Assembly: GCA_947378615.1 (NCBI GenBank)
Contig: CANCKV010000210.1
Coordinates: 1 to 6,233, forward strand
Length of the DNA: 6,233 bases
DNA from: Chitinophagaceae bacterium
GTDB taxonomy: Bacteria > Bacteroidota > Bacteroidia > Chitinophagales > Chitinophagaceae
Reading direction: 5' to 3'
How positions within the stretch are numbered: the first letter of the stretch is position 1; every line of letters begins with the position of its first letter. The notes beneath the pieces are model-generated. The model was not told where the DNA came from. It saw nothing but the letters and a program-made list of their open reading frames with translations, and ran no database searches. The translations under genes were made by a program, and so were the position numbers. Below, piece by piece: positions 1-6,233 of the stretch.

Positions 1-898
1 TATTATCAGTTAAACACTCAATACTATTTGTAATCTTTTTGAATTTTACATGGTGCGAATTTAGACCATCCTCCATTATCTTACCTATTAGGTGAAGTGG
101 ATTCGGATTCGCCCCCGAAATAATTACAGTGCTATTATTGGCAGGCAAACTTCCTTCTACTACCCCAATTTTACTATAAGGAGACATATATATAGTGGCG
201 AAATCAATACTTCCAATTACATCCGTCTTTATATTATTAATCAAAGGTGCAATTGTTTGTTCTGGCTTTGTGGAAATAATAATTGCCGAATCACCTTCTT
301 TTTTTCCAGGTTTCAATGTCAGGTCATATTGATTCTCATACCAGTTTAATCCCCAAGAGCCCGCCCCATAATAGTTGCCCATATCTTCCCATGTCCATCC
401 TCCTGGAATAGGTTGAAGTGAAAATGAAGAGGTGTTTAGCACTACATTACCATTAATTTTCTTGATTCCTGCTAAATCTATTGCGTTCATCCAATTGTTC
501 AGAATGGTAGTGTCTTTTGTTGTTTTATATCTCCAACTTCCAAGTGTAGGGTCACCAAATCCATTAATGATTAAGTTTCCTGTTAATATTCCCTTTTTTA
601 TTTCTCCATTATAACCTAATTCAGTTTTATAATGGTAATCTTTGCCGAGCATTTCAAATGCAGTGACACTTGTAATTATCTTTTGGCAACTTGCAGGTGC
701 AAGTCCTAATTGACTGTTATAATCGAAAACAACTTCATTTGTTTTGCTGTTGATGACATACAGACTCAAACTTGCATGTTTCAGTGAAGTATCAGTTCTA
801 AGCTTTTCAAAAGAGGTTTGAAGTCGCTGTGAAATATTTTGTGAATAAATAAGTTGACTAGTATAAAGAAGGAAAATAAACAAATAAAGATGTCTCAT
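1..898 (-). CDS. dacB: D-alanyl-D-alanine carboxypeptidase/endopeptidase, PBP4 (S13) family, C-terminus outside window
   Basis: This is a partial gene: 299 N-terminal residues are present and the frame is still open at the window edge. The family comprises low-molecular-mass penicillin-binding proteins that trim or cleave peptidoglycan cross-links in the periplasm. The translation starts MRHLYLFIFLLYTS, a short basic start plus hydrophobic stretch, with likely signal peptidase I cleavage near residue 19-20 (IYSQ-N); no lipobox cysteine is seen. The catalytic SxxK motif is Ser70-Cys-Gln-Lys73, in the context APASCQKIITS. GDPTLGS at 115-121 and GGWTWEDMGNYYGAG at 166-180 match the Bacteroidota form of the family. 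The SxN and KTG motifs expected downstream are not in the window, so intactness cannot be judged. The usual residue after the active serine is Thr; Cys71 is a mild oddity. The start chosen is the only ATG that gives a full signal peptide. No Shine-Dalgarno is evident. It is divergent from cinA. Confidence 0.9.
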   Translation of the reverse strand, partial: MRHLYLFIFLLYTSQLIYSQNISQRLQTSFEKLRTDTSLKHASLSLYVINSKTNEVVFDYNSQLGLAPASCQKIITSVTAFEMLGKDYHYKTELGYNGEIKKGILTGNLIINGFGDPTLGSWRYKTTKDTTILNNWMNAIDLAGIKKINGNVVLNTSSFSLQPIPGGWTWEDMGNYYGAGSWGLNWYENQYDLTLKPGKKEGDSAIIISTKPEQTIAPLINNIKTDVIGSIDFATIYMSPYSKIGVVEGSLPANNSTVIISGANPNPLHLIGKIMEDGLNSHHVKFKKITNSIECLTDN

Positions 899-1037
899 TG
901 TACGTATTAAAATATTAAAAAAAGTTGATGAAAAAACGAACTGTAGCAATAATTTTATCACTCTATTCACTCTAATCAGTGGATAAATGTACAGATAAGA
1001 AATTTAAATGAATAAACCTTTATAATATAAAATAAAT
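899..1037. promoter_or_regulatory. divergent intergenic region between dacB and cinA
   Basis: This 139-bp AT-rich gap must hold the start signals for two divergent genes. No full TTG-N19-21-TAnnTTTG promoter is seen on either strand. The closest match towards dacB is TACATTTA on the minus strand (plus positions 984-991), seven of eight -7 positions. Towards cinA, TATAAT at 1021-1026 resembles a sigma70 -10 box but lies only 12 bp before the ATG and has no -35 partner. Positions 958-975 hold two direct 9-mers, TCACTCTAT and TCACTCTAA, which could be protein-binding half-sites. Function as a promoter region is inferred from gene layout only. Confidence 0.4.
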
Positions 1038-2288
1038 ATGAATACAGATTTTGCTTCCATAATAACGATTGGAGATGAGTTATTAATTGGTCAGGTGGTG
1101 GATACAAATAGTGCTTGGATGGCGCAGGAATTGAATAAAATTGGTATATCTATCAAGCACAGAATTGCTGTAGGGGATGTTTGGGATGATATTTGGTATG
1201 CATTAGATGAAGAGAGTAAACAGGCAAAAATTATTTTTATTACAGGAGGGTTAGGTCCAACCTCTGATGATATTACAAAGCCTTTGTTGTGTAAATATTT
1301 TGATGGGAAATTGAAGATAGACGAAGATACATTGGCACATGTAACGAATATATTTTTAGACGTGTTGAAACGACCTATGATTGATTTAAATTTAAAGCAA
1401 GCTGAAGTACCTGATACTTGTACAGTTTTAAGAAATGACAAGGGAACTGCACCTGGAATGATGTTTGAAAAAAATGGGAAAATATTTATTTCACTTCCAG
1501 GTGTACCTCATGAAATGAAATGGATTATGAGTAATGTAGTGCTCCCAATGTTACCCTCAAAGGTAAAGACTACTAATATAGAACATAGAACATTGCTTAC
1601 TGCTGGTATTGGGGAAAGTTTTTTGGCTGAATTGGTTAAAGAAGAAGAAATCGCATTGCCACCTCAAATAAAATTAGCCTATCTTCCTAATTCAGGAATG
1701 GTGAGGTTAAGATTGACTGCAATTGGAGATAATAAAGAAATGCTTTCTAAACAAATCAACCTTTATTTCAATGCCTTTAAAATCAAGGTAAAGGACTATT
1801 TGGTTATTGATGAAGATTTGCCGATGCATTCATTGATTGGTAGATTATTAAAGGACAGAGGACAAACTGTATCTACTGCTGAAAGTTGCACAGGAGGCTA
1901 TATTGCACATTTGATTACTTCCATTCCCGGTGCCTCTGCTTATTTTAAAGGGAGTGTGGTAAGTTATGATAATAGTATAAAAACTTCTGTTTTAGATGTT
2001 CCTGAATCTACATTAGAAACGTTTGGAGCTGTGAGTGAAGAAACGGTCATATTGATGGCTAAAAATGTGAGAGAAATTATGCAAACTGATTTTAGTATTG
2101 CAGTAAGTGGAATCATGGGGCCTGACGGTGGAACTGTGGAAAAACCTGTGGGAAAAGTTTGGATTGCTGTTGCAAATAACAAGGAAATTAGCACAAAAAG
2201 CTTTGAATTTCGTTACAATAGGGAAAGAAATATAGAATTAACGGCAATTAATGCCTTAAATATGCTTAGAATAGCAATTTGTGGATAA
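1038..2288 (+). CDS. cinA: CinA-like protein, MoaB-like domain plus NMN deamidase domain
   Basis: This is a complete 416-residue protein of normal length for full CinA. Residues 4-170 form the MoCF/MoaB-like domain (COG1058 type), with ITIGDELLIGQ at 9-19, DTN at 22-24, the TGGLGPTSDD loop at 69-78, GTAPGM at 136-141 and LPGVPHEM at 153-160. In characterised homologues this domain has ADP-ribose pyrophosphatase activity. A linking domain spans about 180-255. Residues 262-412 form the PncC domain, which deamidates nicotinamide mononucleotide to nicotinic acid mononucleotide in NAD salvage; the STAESCTGG motif at 279-287 holds the expected nucleophile Ser283. SGIMGPDGG at 357-365, EKPVGKVWIA at 368-377 and the C-terminal RERNIELTAINALNMLR also fit. 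The protein is probably cytoplasmic. The ATG sits at the family's usual distance before the first motif; no Shine-Dalgarno is visible. The name refers to competence in Gram-positive bacteria, and nothing here supports a competence role. Confidence 0.96.
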   Translation: MNTDFASIITIGDELLIGQVVDTNSAWMAQELNKIGISIKHRIAVGDVWDDIWYALDEESKQAKIIFITGGLGPTSDDITKPLLCKYFDGKLKIDEDTLAHVTNIFLDVLKRPMIDLNLKQAEVPDTCTVLRNDKGTAPGMMFEKNGKIFISLPGVPHEMKWIMSNVVLPMLPSKVKTTNIEHRTLLTAGIGESFLAELVKEEEIALPPQIKLAYLPNSGMVRLRLTAIGDNKEMLSKQINLYFNAFKIKVKDYLVIDEDLPMHSLIGRLLKDRGQTVSTAESCTGGYIAHLITSIPGASAYFKGSVVSYDNSIKTSVLDVPESTLETFGAVSEETVILMAKNVREIMQTDFSIAVSGIMGPDGGTVEKPVGKVWIAVANNKEISTKSFEFRYNRERNIELTAINALNMLRIAICG

Positions 2289-2317
2289 CCAATGAATAAC
2301 TTTTCAACACAATAATT

Positions 2318-2325
2318 TACTTTTG
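2318..2325 (+). promoter_or_regulatory. candidate -7 promoter element for the E2 gene
   Basis: TACTTTTG is a perfect match to the Bacteroidota -7 consensus TAnnTTTG. It lies in the gap between cinA and the E2 gene and would start transcription near 2330, giving a leader of about 125 nt. No TTG triplet is found at the expected -33 spacing, so this is a half-supported promoter. Confidence 0.45.
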
Positions 2326-2360
2326 AATTTAGTTGAGAAAAAGTGTATTATTTAATTACA

Positions 2361-2379
2361 TAAAATCATTATGATTTTA
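2361..2379. repeat. 19-bp perfect dyad upstream of the E2 gene
   Basis: TAAAATCAT, one T, then ATGATTTTA form a 9-1-9 perfect inverted repeat, about 35 bp downstream of the candidate start site and about 75 bp before the E2 ATG. The one-base spacer is too tight for an RNA hairpin loop to keep the whole stem, and the dyad contains no G-C-rich core, so a DNA operator for a dimeric regulator is more likely than a terminator. An 8-bp part (GATTTTAC, 2373-2380) recurs at 2414-2421. The binding protein is unknown. Confidence 0.4.
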
Positions 2380-2454
2380 CACAAAAGCTTGCACAATAAA
2401 TAATACAAAATAAGATTTTACCGGTCTTAATGACCTTGAAAAACAATTTGTTGT

Positions 2455-4881
2455 ATGGCAATAGCTGATTTGATAATGCCTAAAATGGGCGAAAGTATTA
2501 TGGAGGCTACTATTTTGAAGTGGCATAAGAGGGTAGGGGATCATGTGAAATTGGACGAAACTGTTTTGGATATTGCGACTGATAAGGTAGATAGTGAAAT
2601 TCCGTCTCCTGTTGCAGGAATTATTGCTGAAATTTTATTTCCAGTTAATAATGTCGTTCCAGTTGGTAGTGTAATTGCTAAAATTCAGACTGATGTGACT
2701 GTTTCTGTCATTAACCATCAAGAAGGGGGGGGGAATAATGATACTGTCAATACTTTTGCTTCAATCCCTCATACTAAGGTAGCAGCCCCAATTATTTCAG
2801 AAACATCTTTAATTTTACCAATAGAATCGGAACCTGTTATTCAACACTCTACTCAAAATATACAAGAGCCTGCTTTTATGGAATTGACAAACAAATCGTA
2901 CGAAGAAAATACTCCCTTTCAACCTTTTAATAACGCACCTAAAACTGGTAATAACCGCTTTTTTTCACCATTGGTACTAAATATTGCAAATAGCGAAGGG
3001 ATTGCTCTAAGTGAATTGGAAAGAATTCCTGGAACAGGTGCAGATGGAAGAGTTTCGAAGAAAGATGTTTTACAATATATTGCAGATAAAAGAACTGGCA
3101 AAGTTGCTGCTTTTGTACCAAATCAACCACCTCCACAGGTTGTATATGTTACACAGCCTGCTGTTCAGGAATATCATCATCAGCCAATAGCTGAGTCTGC
3201 ACCTATTCAACAATTTGTACAAAATAAAGTTGCTGATACACCTGTTTACATAGCACCTCAACCTGCTGTTGAGCCTGTTTTACAACCAATTGTAGAGCAA
3301 TCTGTTCAGTACCAACCGATTGTTGAGTTTCCAACTGAACAAAGTACATTTCATGAGCCTGTTATTTATCCGCAACCCAAACAGGAAAACATAATTCACG
3401 AATCATATGTTGACCAATTTTCACTTGCTGAGATTGAGGCTAAGCCTCAGCCTCCAGTTGAATTATTGTATCAACCGATTGTTGAAACTGAACATTACGT
3501 ACAACCTGTTGTAGAACCTATTTATCAACAGAAAATAGAACAAGTTCAAACTGTTACACAACCAATTGATGAACTAGTGGCACAGCCAATTTTTGAAGCT
3601 GTACATACACCAATTGTTGAACCTGTTCAAGCTACAACACAATCTGTAGTTTCAGTAATTTCTGAAACAGTTATTGAACCTGTGCAGGCTTTTATCCAAC
3701 CAGTTAATACGCCGATTGTTGAGCCTGTTCAAGCTATAGTACAACCTGTAGTGACACCAATTCCTGAATCAGGTATTGAACCTGTGCAGCCAGTTGTTCA
3801 AACTGTTGCCCCGCCAATAGTTGAGACAATAAGTGTGACTCAGCCTTCTACCACTGTTGAAATTAATCCGGCAATAGAACCTATTCAGTTGCCAAAAGTT
3901 GTAGAAGAATTGCAATCACCTAGTCTTGTTGTTCCTGTCGAAATTCCACCAATCGTTGTCGAGAAAAAGATTGAAGAAGTAATTACACCTGTTCCTCAAA
4001 CAGAGCCTAGAATTCCTGTTCCTGTGGCTCCGGAATTAGCTCAACCCAAACCAATTCCTGTATATATGATTCCTGCTACTGCTCCTACTGTGCCTTTAGT
4101 AACACTTGCAGAAGGTGGTTCTGGAAAATATACAACTCCTGACTCTGCACATCCATCTGGAAATGTAGAAATCATTGAAATGGATAGGATGCGTAAACTG
4201 ATTTCTAATCACATGGTAGAAAGTAAAAATACAAGTGCTCATGTAACAAGTTTTACAGAAGCCGATGTAACAAATATGGTACTTTGGAGGGAAAGAGTTA
4301 AAGTTGATTTTGAGAGAAGGGAAGGCACAAAGTTGACATTTACACCCATGTTTATTGATTGTATTGTGAAGGTTTTGAAACGGTATCCTCTATTAAATTC
4401 ATCTGTTCAAGGTGATAAGATAATTATTAAAAAGGACTTGAATATTGGGATGGCCACTGCATTACCCACAGGAAATTTAATTGTTCCTGTAATTAAAGGC
4501 GCAGACCAATTGAATATTGTTGGTTTAAGTGCAGCTGTTAATAAGTTAGCTTCTTCAGCAAGGGCGAATCAACTGAAACCTGATGATGTAACAGATGGTA
4601 CATTTACGTTTACCAATGTAGGTACATTTGGAACTTTAATGGGAACTCCAATTATTAATCAACCTCAAGTGGCTATTTTAGCTGTAGGAGTTATTAAGAA
4701 AAGACCTGTTGTAATTGAGTCTCCAAATAATGATACGATAGGTATTCGCCACATGATGTATCTATCTTTAAGCTACGATCATCGAATTATTGATGGTAGT
4801 GTAGGTGCATCCTTTTTATCAGATGTAGCAAAAGAAATGGAGGCTTGGGATTTGAATCGTACTTGGTATCATTATTTATAA
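2455..4881 (+). CDS. lipoyl E2 acyltransferase of a 2-oxo acid dehydrogenase complex, with very long linker
   Basis: This is a complete 808-residue dihydrolipoamide acyltransferase, which passes acyl groups from E1 to CoA. Residues 3-78 are a single lipoyl domain, with the lipoylated lysine expected at Lys44 in ATDKVDSEIPSP. A first linker (79-167) leads to a peripheral subunit-binding domain at about 168-208 (FFSPLVLNIA, GTGADGRVSKKDV) that docks E1 or E3. A second linker (about 213-565) is rich in Pro, Val, Gln and Glu. The catalytic domain (about 570-800) carries SKNTSAHVTSF at 590-600, TFTNVGTFGT at 718-727 and the active-site SYDHRIIDG at 773-781, with His776 and Asp780. Family members are usually about 400-550 residues; the excess is nearly all second linker. 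Lipoyl and catalytic sequences resemble the branched-chain/generic Bacteroidota E2, but the substrate cannot be fixed, so no symbol is given. No E1 or E3 gene is adjacent. A G9 run occurs at 2725-2733. The ATG directly precedes the lipoyl domain; no Shine-Dalgarno is seen. Confidence 0.95.
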   Translation: MAIADLIMPKMGESIMEATILKWHKRVGDHVKLDETVLDIATDKVDSEIPSPVAGIIAEILFPVNNVVPVGSVIAKIQTDVTVSVINHQEGGGNNDTVNTFASIPHTKVAAPIISETSLILPIESEPVIQHSTQNIQEPAFMELTNKSYEENTPFQPFNNAPKTGNNRFFSPLVLNIANSEGIALSELERIPGTGADGRVSKKDVLQYIADKRTGKVAAFVPNQPPPQVVYVTQPAVQEYHHQPIAESAPIQQFVQNKVADTPVYIAPQPAVEPVLQPIVEQSVQYQPIVEFPTEQSTFHEPVIYPQPKQENIIHESYVDQFSLAEIEAKPQPPVELLYQPIVETEHYVQPVVEPIYQQKIEQVQTVTQPIDELVAQPIFEAVHTPIVEPVQATTQSVVSVISETVIEPVQAFIQPVNTPIVEPVQAIVQPVVTPIPESGIEPVQPVVQTVAPPIVETISVTQPSTTVEINPAIEPIQLPKVVEELQSPSLVVPVEIPPIVVEKKIEEVITPVPQTEPRIPVPVAPELAQPKPIPVYMIPATAPTVPLVTLAEGGSGKYTTPDSAHPSGNVEIIEMDRMRKLISNHMVESKNTSAHVTSFTEADVTNMVLWRERVKVDFERREGTKLTFTPMFIDCIVKVLKRYPLLNSSVQGDKIIIKKDLNIGMATALPTGNLIVPVIKGADQLNIVGLSAAVNKLASSARANQLKPDDVTDGTFTFTNVGTFGTLMGTPIINQPQVAILAVGVIKKRPVVIESPNNDTIGIRHMMYLSLSYDHRIIDGSVGASFLSDVAKEMEAWDLNRTWYHYL
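2725..2733 (+). repeat. G9 homopolymer inside the E2 coding sequence
   Basis: Nine consecutive G encode Gly91-Gly93 just after the lipoyl domain. The surrounding gene is AT-rich and no comparable G run occurs elsewhere in the window. Gain of one G gives an immediate TAA two codons after the run, and loss of one gives a TAG about 14 codons further on. The tract is thus a potential slippage site. Confidence 0.9.
3091..4150 (+). repeat. degenerate VEP/QP repeat region encoding the E2 second linker
   Basis: The encoded linker (residues about 213-565) repeats short units such as QPIVE (277-281, 287-291, 340-344), QPVVEP (350-355), TPIVEPVQ (385-392, 419-426) and IEPVQ (407-411, 441-445). Pro, Val, Gln and Glu dominate, with few charged clusters and no recognisable domain. 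At DNA level the copies have diverged by many substitutions, so the array is not a recent exact expansion. It is expected to be extended and flexible, like the Pro/Ala linkers of other E2 proteins. Confidence 0.85.
3607..3810 (+). repeat. 102-bp tandem duplication within the E2 linker
   Basis: Two adjacent 34-residue units, 385-418 and 419-452, align without gaps: both begin TPIVEPVQA and both carry IEPVQ at the same internal position. By eye about 21 of 34 residues are identical. The first copy is 3607-3708 and the second 3709-3810. This suggests the linker grew by in-frame duplication of an exact multiple of three bases. Confidence 0.75.
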
Positions 4882-4903
4882 TTTGACGTGCATGTTATAA
4901 ATT

Positions 4904-4938
4904 AAGGCTGTATCTTATTTGATACGGCCTTTTTTATT
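4904..4938 (+). terminator. rho-independent terminator after the E2 gene
   Basis: AAGGCTGTATC (4904-4914) pairs with GATACGGCCTT (4921-4931), an 11-bp stem with one central U-G wobble and the six-base loop TTATTT. It runs straight into TTTTTT (4930-4935). It starts 23 bp after the E2 stop codon and has its T-run only in the plus direction, so it closes the E2 transcript and separates it from trpS. Confidence 0.9.
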
Positions 4939-4977
4939 CTTTTATTTTCAATCAAATTAATAACATTTTTTGTACTT

Positions 4978-5004
4978 TAAGCATGCTTATTAACATCGTT
5001 AATA
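4978..5004. promoter_or_regulatory. paired palindromes in the trpS upstream region
   Basis: A 12-bp perfect palindrome TAAGCATGCTTA (4978-4989) abuts, with two bases shared, a 7-3-7 inverted repeat TATTAAC-ATC-GTTAATA (4988-5004). They sit between the E2 terminator and the trpS ATG, 45 bp before it. The position suits an operator or a short leader hairpin. No T-box features are visible. A weak -7-like TACTTTAA (4973-4980) overlaps the first palindrome. A regulatory role is inferred. Confidence 0.35.
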
Positions 5005-5049
5005 TTTCATAATTCATTGTTCAATAGAACTGTTTATATTCGCCCCCTT

Positions 5050-6060
5050 ATGGCTAAGGAGGTTGTTTTAAGCGGTATTAGACCAACGGGTTTTTTACAT
5101 TTAGGTAATTATTTTGGAGCGATGCGTAATTATGTACGCATGCAGGATGAATATAATTGTTATTTTTTTGTTGCAAATTGGCATAGTTTAACCACACATC
5201 CTGATACAAAGGAATTGCAAAATGCAGTTCATCGGGTGATTGCTGAAAATGTTGCTTGTGGATTAGACCCTGAGAAGGTTTCCCTATATGTTCAAAGTGA
5301 TGTGCCAGAAATTGCCGAATTGTATTTGTATTTGAATATGCTTGCCTATAAGGGCGAATTGGAAAAAACAGCCTCGTTTAAAGATAAGGTAAGATTGCAA
5401 CCTGAAAATGTTAATGCAGGGTTATTAACTTATCCTGTTTTAATGGCAGCAGACATACTAATTCATAGAGCTGTTAAGGTACCTGTTGGAAAGGATCAGG
5501 AACAACATCTAGAAATGGCTCGCAATTTTGCCCAACGTTTTAATCATCGTTATGGAGAGGTACTTCCAGAGCCTCAAGCGTTTAATTTTGGAGGCGAATT
5601 GGTTAAAATATTAAGCCTTGATGGCGAAGGTAAAATGAGTAAAAGTGAGAATCAACTTAATACCCTTTATTTGGCTGATAGTGACGATTTGCTGAGGAAA
5701 AAGATAATGAAGGCTAAAACAGATCAAGGTCCTCTTGAACCAAACAGTATTAAACCTGCTTATATTGAGAATTTATTTACATTAATGAAATTAGTGAGTA
5801 AGCCCGATGCTGTAGCAAAGTTTGAAGACGATTTCAATGCAAGTAGTAACGGAAATTGTATTATCCGTTATGGTGATATGAAAAAGCAATTAGCAGAAGA
5901 TATGGTTCAATTTATAACCCCAATTAGAGAAAAGGCCGCATCTATTCAAGACGATAAGCAATTGTTGTCTAGGATTATTAAAACAGGAGCAGAAAAGGCA
6001 AGGGAAAGTGCAAGTGCTACTTTATCTGAAGTAAGAAAAGCAATAGGGATGGTTTACTAG
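5050..6060 (+). CDS. trpS: tryptophanyl-tRNA synthetase
   Basis: This is a complete 336-residue class I aminoacyl-tRNA synthetase, which charges tRNA-Trp with tryptophan in the cytoplasm. The length is typical for bacterial TrpRS. SGIRPTG at 8-14 is followed by the HIGH-type signature HLGN at 17-20. YPVLMAADIL at 128-137 and VGKDQEQHLEMAR at 146-158 belong to the tryptophan/adenylate-binding core, and GKMSKS at 194-199 is the KMSKS loop. The rest is the helical anticodon-binding region, ending AIGMVY. The frame is open upstream to a TTG at 5017, but family members start only a few residues before SGIRPTG, so the ATG at 5050 is preferred; the extra 11 codons would add FNRTVYIRPL, which is not family-like. 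No Shine-Dalgarno is seen, and CCCCC lies just before the ATG. It stands alone behind the E2 terminator. All diagnostic motifs are intact. Confidence 0.97.
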   Translation: MAKEVVLSGIRPTGFLHLGNYFGAMRNYVRMQDEYNCYFFVANWHSLTTHPDTKELQNAVHRVIAENVACGLDPEKVSLYVQSDVPEIAELYLYLNMLAYKGELEKTASFKDKVRLQPENVNAGLLTYPVLMAADILIHRAVKVPVGKDQEQHLEMARNFAQRFNHRYGEVLPEPQAFNFGGELVKILSLDGEGKMSKSENQLNTLYLADSDDLLRKKIMKAKTDQGPLEPNSIKPAYIENLFTLMKLVSKPDAVAKFEDDFNASSNGNCIIRYGDMKKQLAEDMVQFITPIREKAASIQDDKQLLSRIIKTGAEKARESASATLSEVRKAIGMVY

Positions 6061-6102
6061 AATTTTACTTTTATAAGTTACTATTCTTGGATCATAATTT
6101 AC

Positions 6103-6231
6103 TCAATATGTTGGTTTTGAAACTTTTGGATAAAAATATATTTCTGAATCTTTATGACCAATTATTTTAATAGTGTTTCTAATATTCCTTGTTTTTCTTA
6201 GTTTTTTAAATTTGGTAAAACCACATGAGAA
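6103..6231 (-). CDS. possible C-terminal end of an unidentified convergent gene
   Basis: From the right edge the minus strand stays open for 42 codons to a TGA at 6105-6103. The peptide is basic and Lys-rich, ending DSEIYFYPKVSKPTY, and resembles no family I recognise. If real, it converges on trpS with a 42-bp gap. An open stretch of this length occurs fairly often by chance in DNA this AT-rich, so the call is tentative. No terminator hairpin is seen in the remaining sequence between the two. Confidence 0.25.
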   Translation of the reverse strand, partial: FSCGFTKFKKLRKTRNIRNTIKIIGHKDSEIYFYPKVSKPTY

Positions 6232-6233
6232 GT

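Noticed and set aside
92..614. Open frames of 85 and 60 codons on the plus strand across the left end.
   Set aside because: They are antisense to dacB, whose minus-strand translation shows a signal peptide and S13 family motifs; the plus-strand products resemble nothing.
1021..1026. TATAAT before cinA as a sigma70 -10 box.
   Set aside because: It would leave a leader of about 5 nt, has no -35 element, and Bacteroidota promoters use a different consensus.
2280..2288. Perfect DnaA-box sequence (TTATCCACA on the minus strand) at the end of cinA, with a one-mismatch copy at 978-986.
   Set aside because: It is a single perfect box overlapping a stop codon. No cluster, DnaA gene or clear unwinding element lies nearby, so chance is the simpler explanation than an origin.
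2423..2435. GGTC-TTAAT-GACC small inverted repeat before the E2 start.
   Set aside because: A four-base stem is too short to distinguish from chance, and no T-run follows.
2919..3261. Minus-strand open frames of 60-65 codons inside the E2 gene.
   Set aside because: They lie antisense to the subunit-binding domain and linker, and owe their length to the repetitive composition of the coding strand.
5017..5049. An upstream TTG that would extend TrpRS by 11 residues.
   Set aside because: The added residues do not resemble the family N-terminus, and the ATG at 5050 places the first motif at the usual distance.
6066..6073. TACTTTTA just after trpS as a -7 promoter element.
   Set aside because: It lacks the final G and a -33 TTG, and no plus-strand gene follows within the window.

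Overview
The window is an AT-rich chromosomal segment, most likely from a member of the Bacteroidota. Three things point that way: the type of PBP4 and E2 proteins encoded, the lack of clear Shine-Dalgarno sequences before every gene, and a perfect Bacteroidota-style -7 element (TAnnTTTG) in one intergenic gap. Genus and species cannot be set from the sequence alone.

Layout. At the left edge, on the minus strand and running off the window, is the N-terminal part of a secreted S13-family D-Ala-D-Ala carboxypeptidase/endopeptidase (PBP4/DacB type). A 139-bp divergent gap separates it from cinA on the plus strand, a complete two-domain CinA. After a 166-bp gap with a likely promoter and a 19-bp dyad comes a complete 808-residue lipoyl-carrying E2 acyltransferase of a 2-oxo acid dehydrogenase complex. 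It ends at a strong rho-independent terminator. Next, behind a palindrome-rich leader, is a complete trpS (tryptophanyl-tRNA synthetase). The last ~170 bp has no recognisable gene. A short open frame on the minus strand, entering from the right edge, may be the tail of a convergent gene.

How the genes relate. They are housekeeping functions with separate jobs: cell-wall trimming, NAD-precursor salvage, 2-oxo acid oxidation and tRNA charging. The spacing and terminator argue for mostly separate transcription units, although cinA and the E2 gene are codirectional and could be partly co-transcribed. No E1 or E3 gene lies next to the E2 gene.

Most unusual content. The E2 protein is far longer than its family norm because of a ~350-residue Pro/Val/Gln/Glu-rich linker built of degenerate VEP/QP repeats, including a 34-residue tandem duplication. 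Its coding sequence also carries an uninterrupted run of nine G just after the lipoyl domain, where any single-base slip would leave a lipoyl-only stub. No mobile element, CRISPR array, structural RNA gene or clear new multi-gene system is visible.
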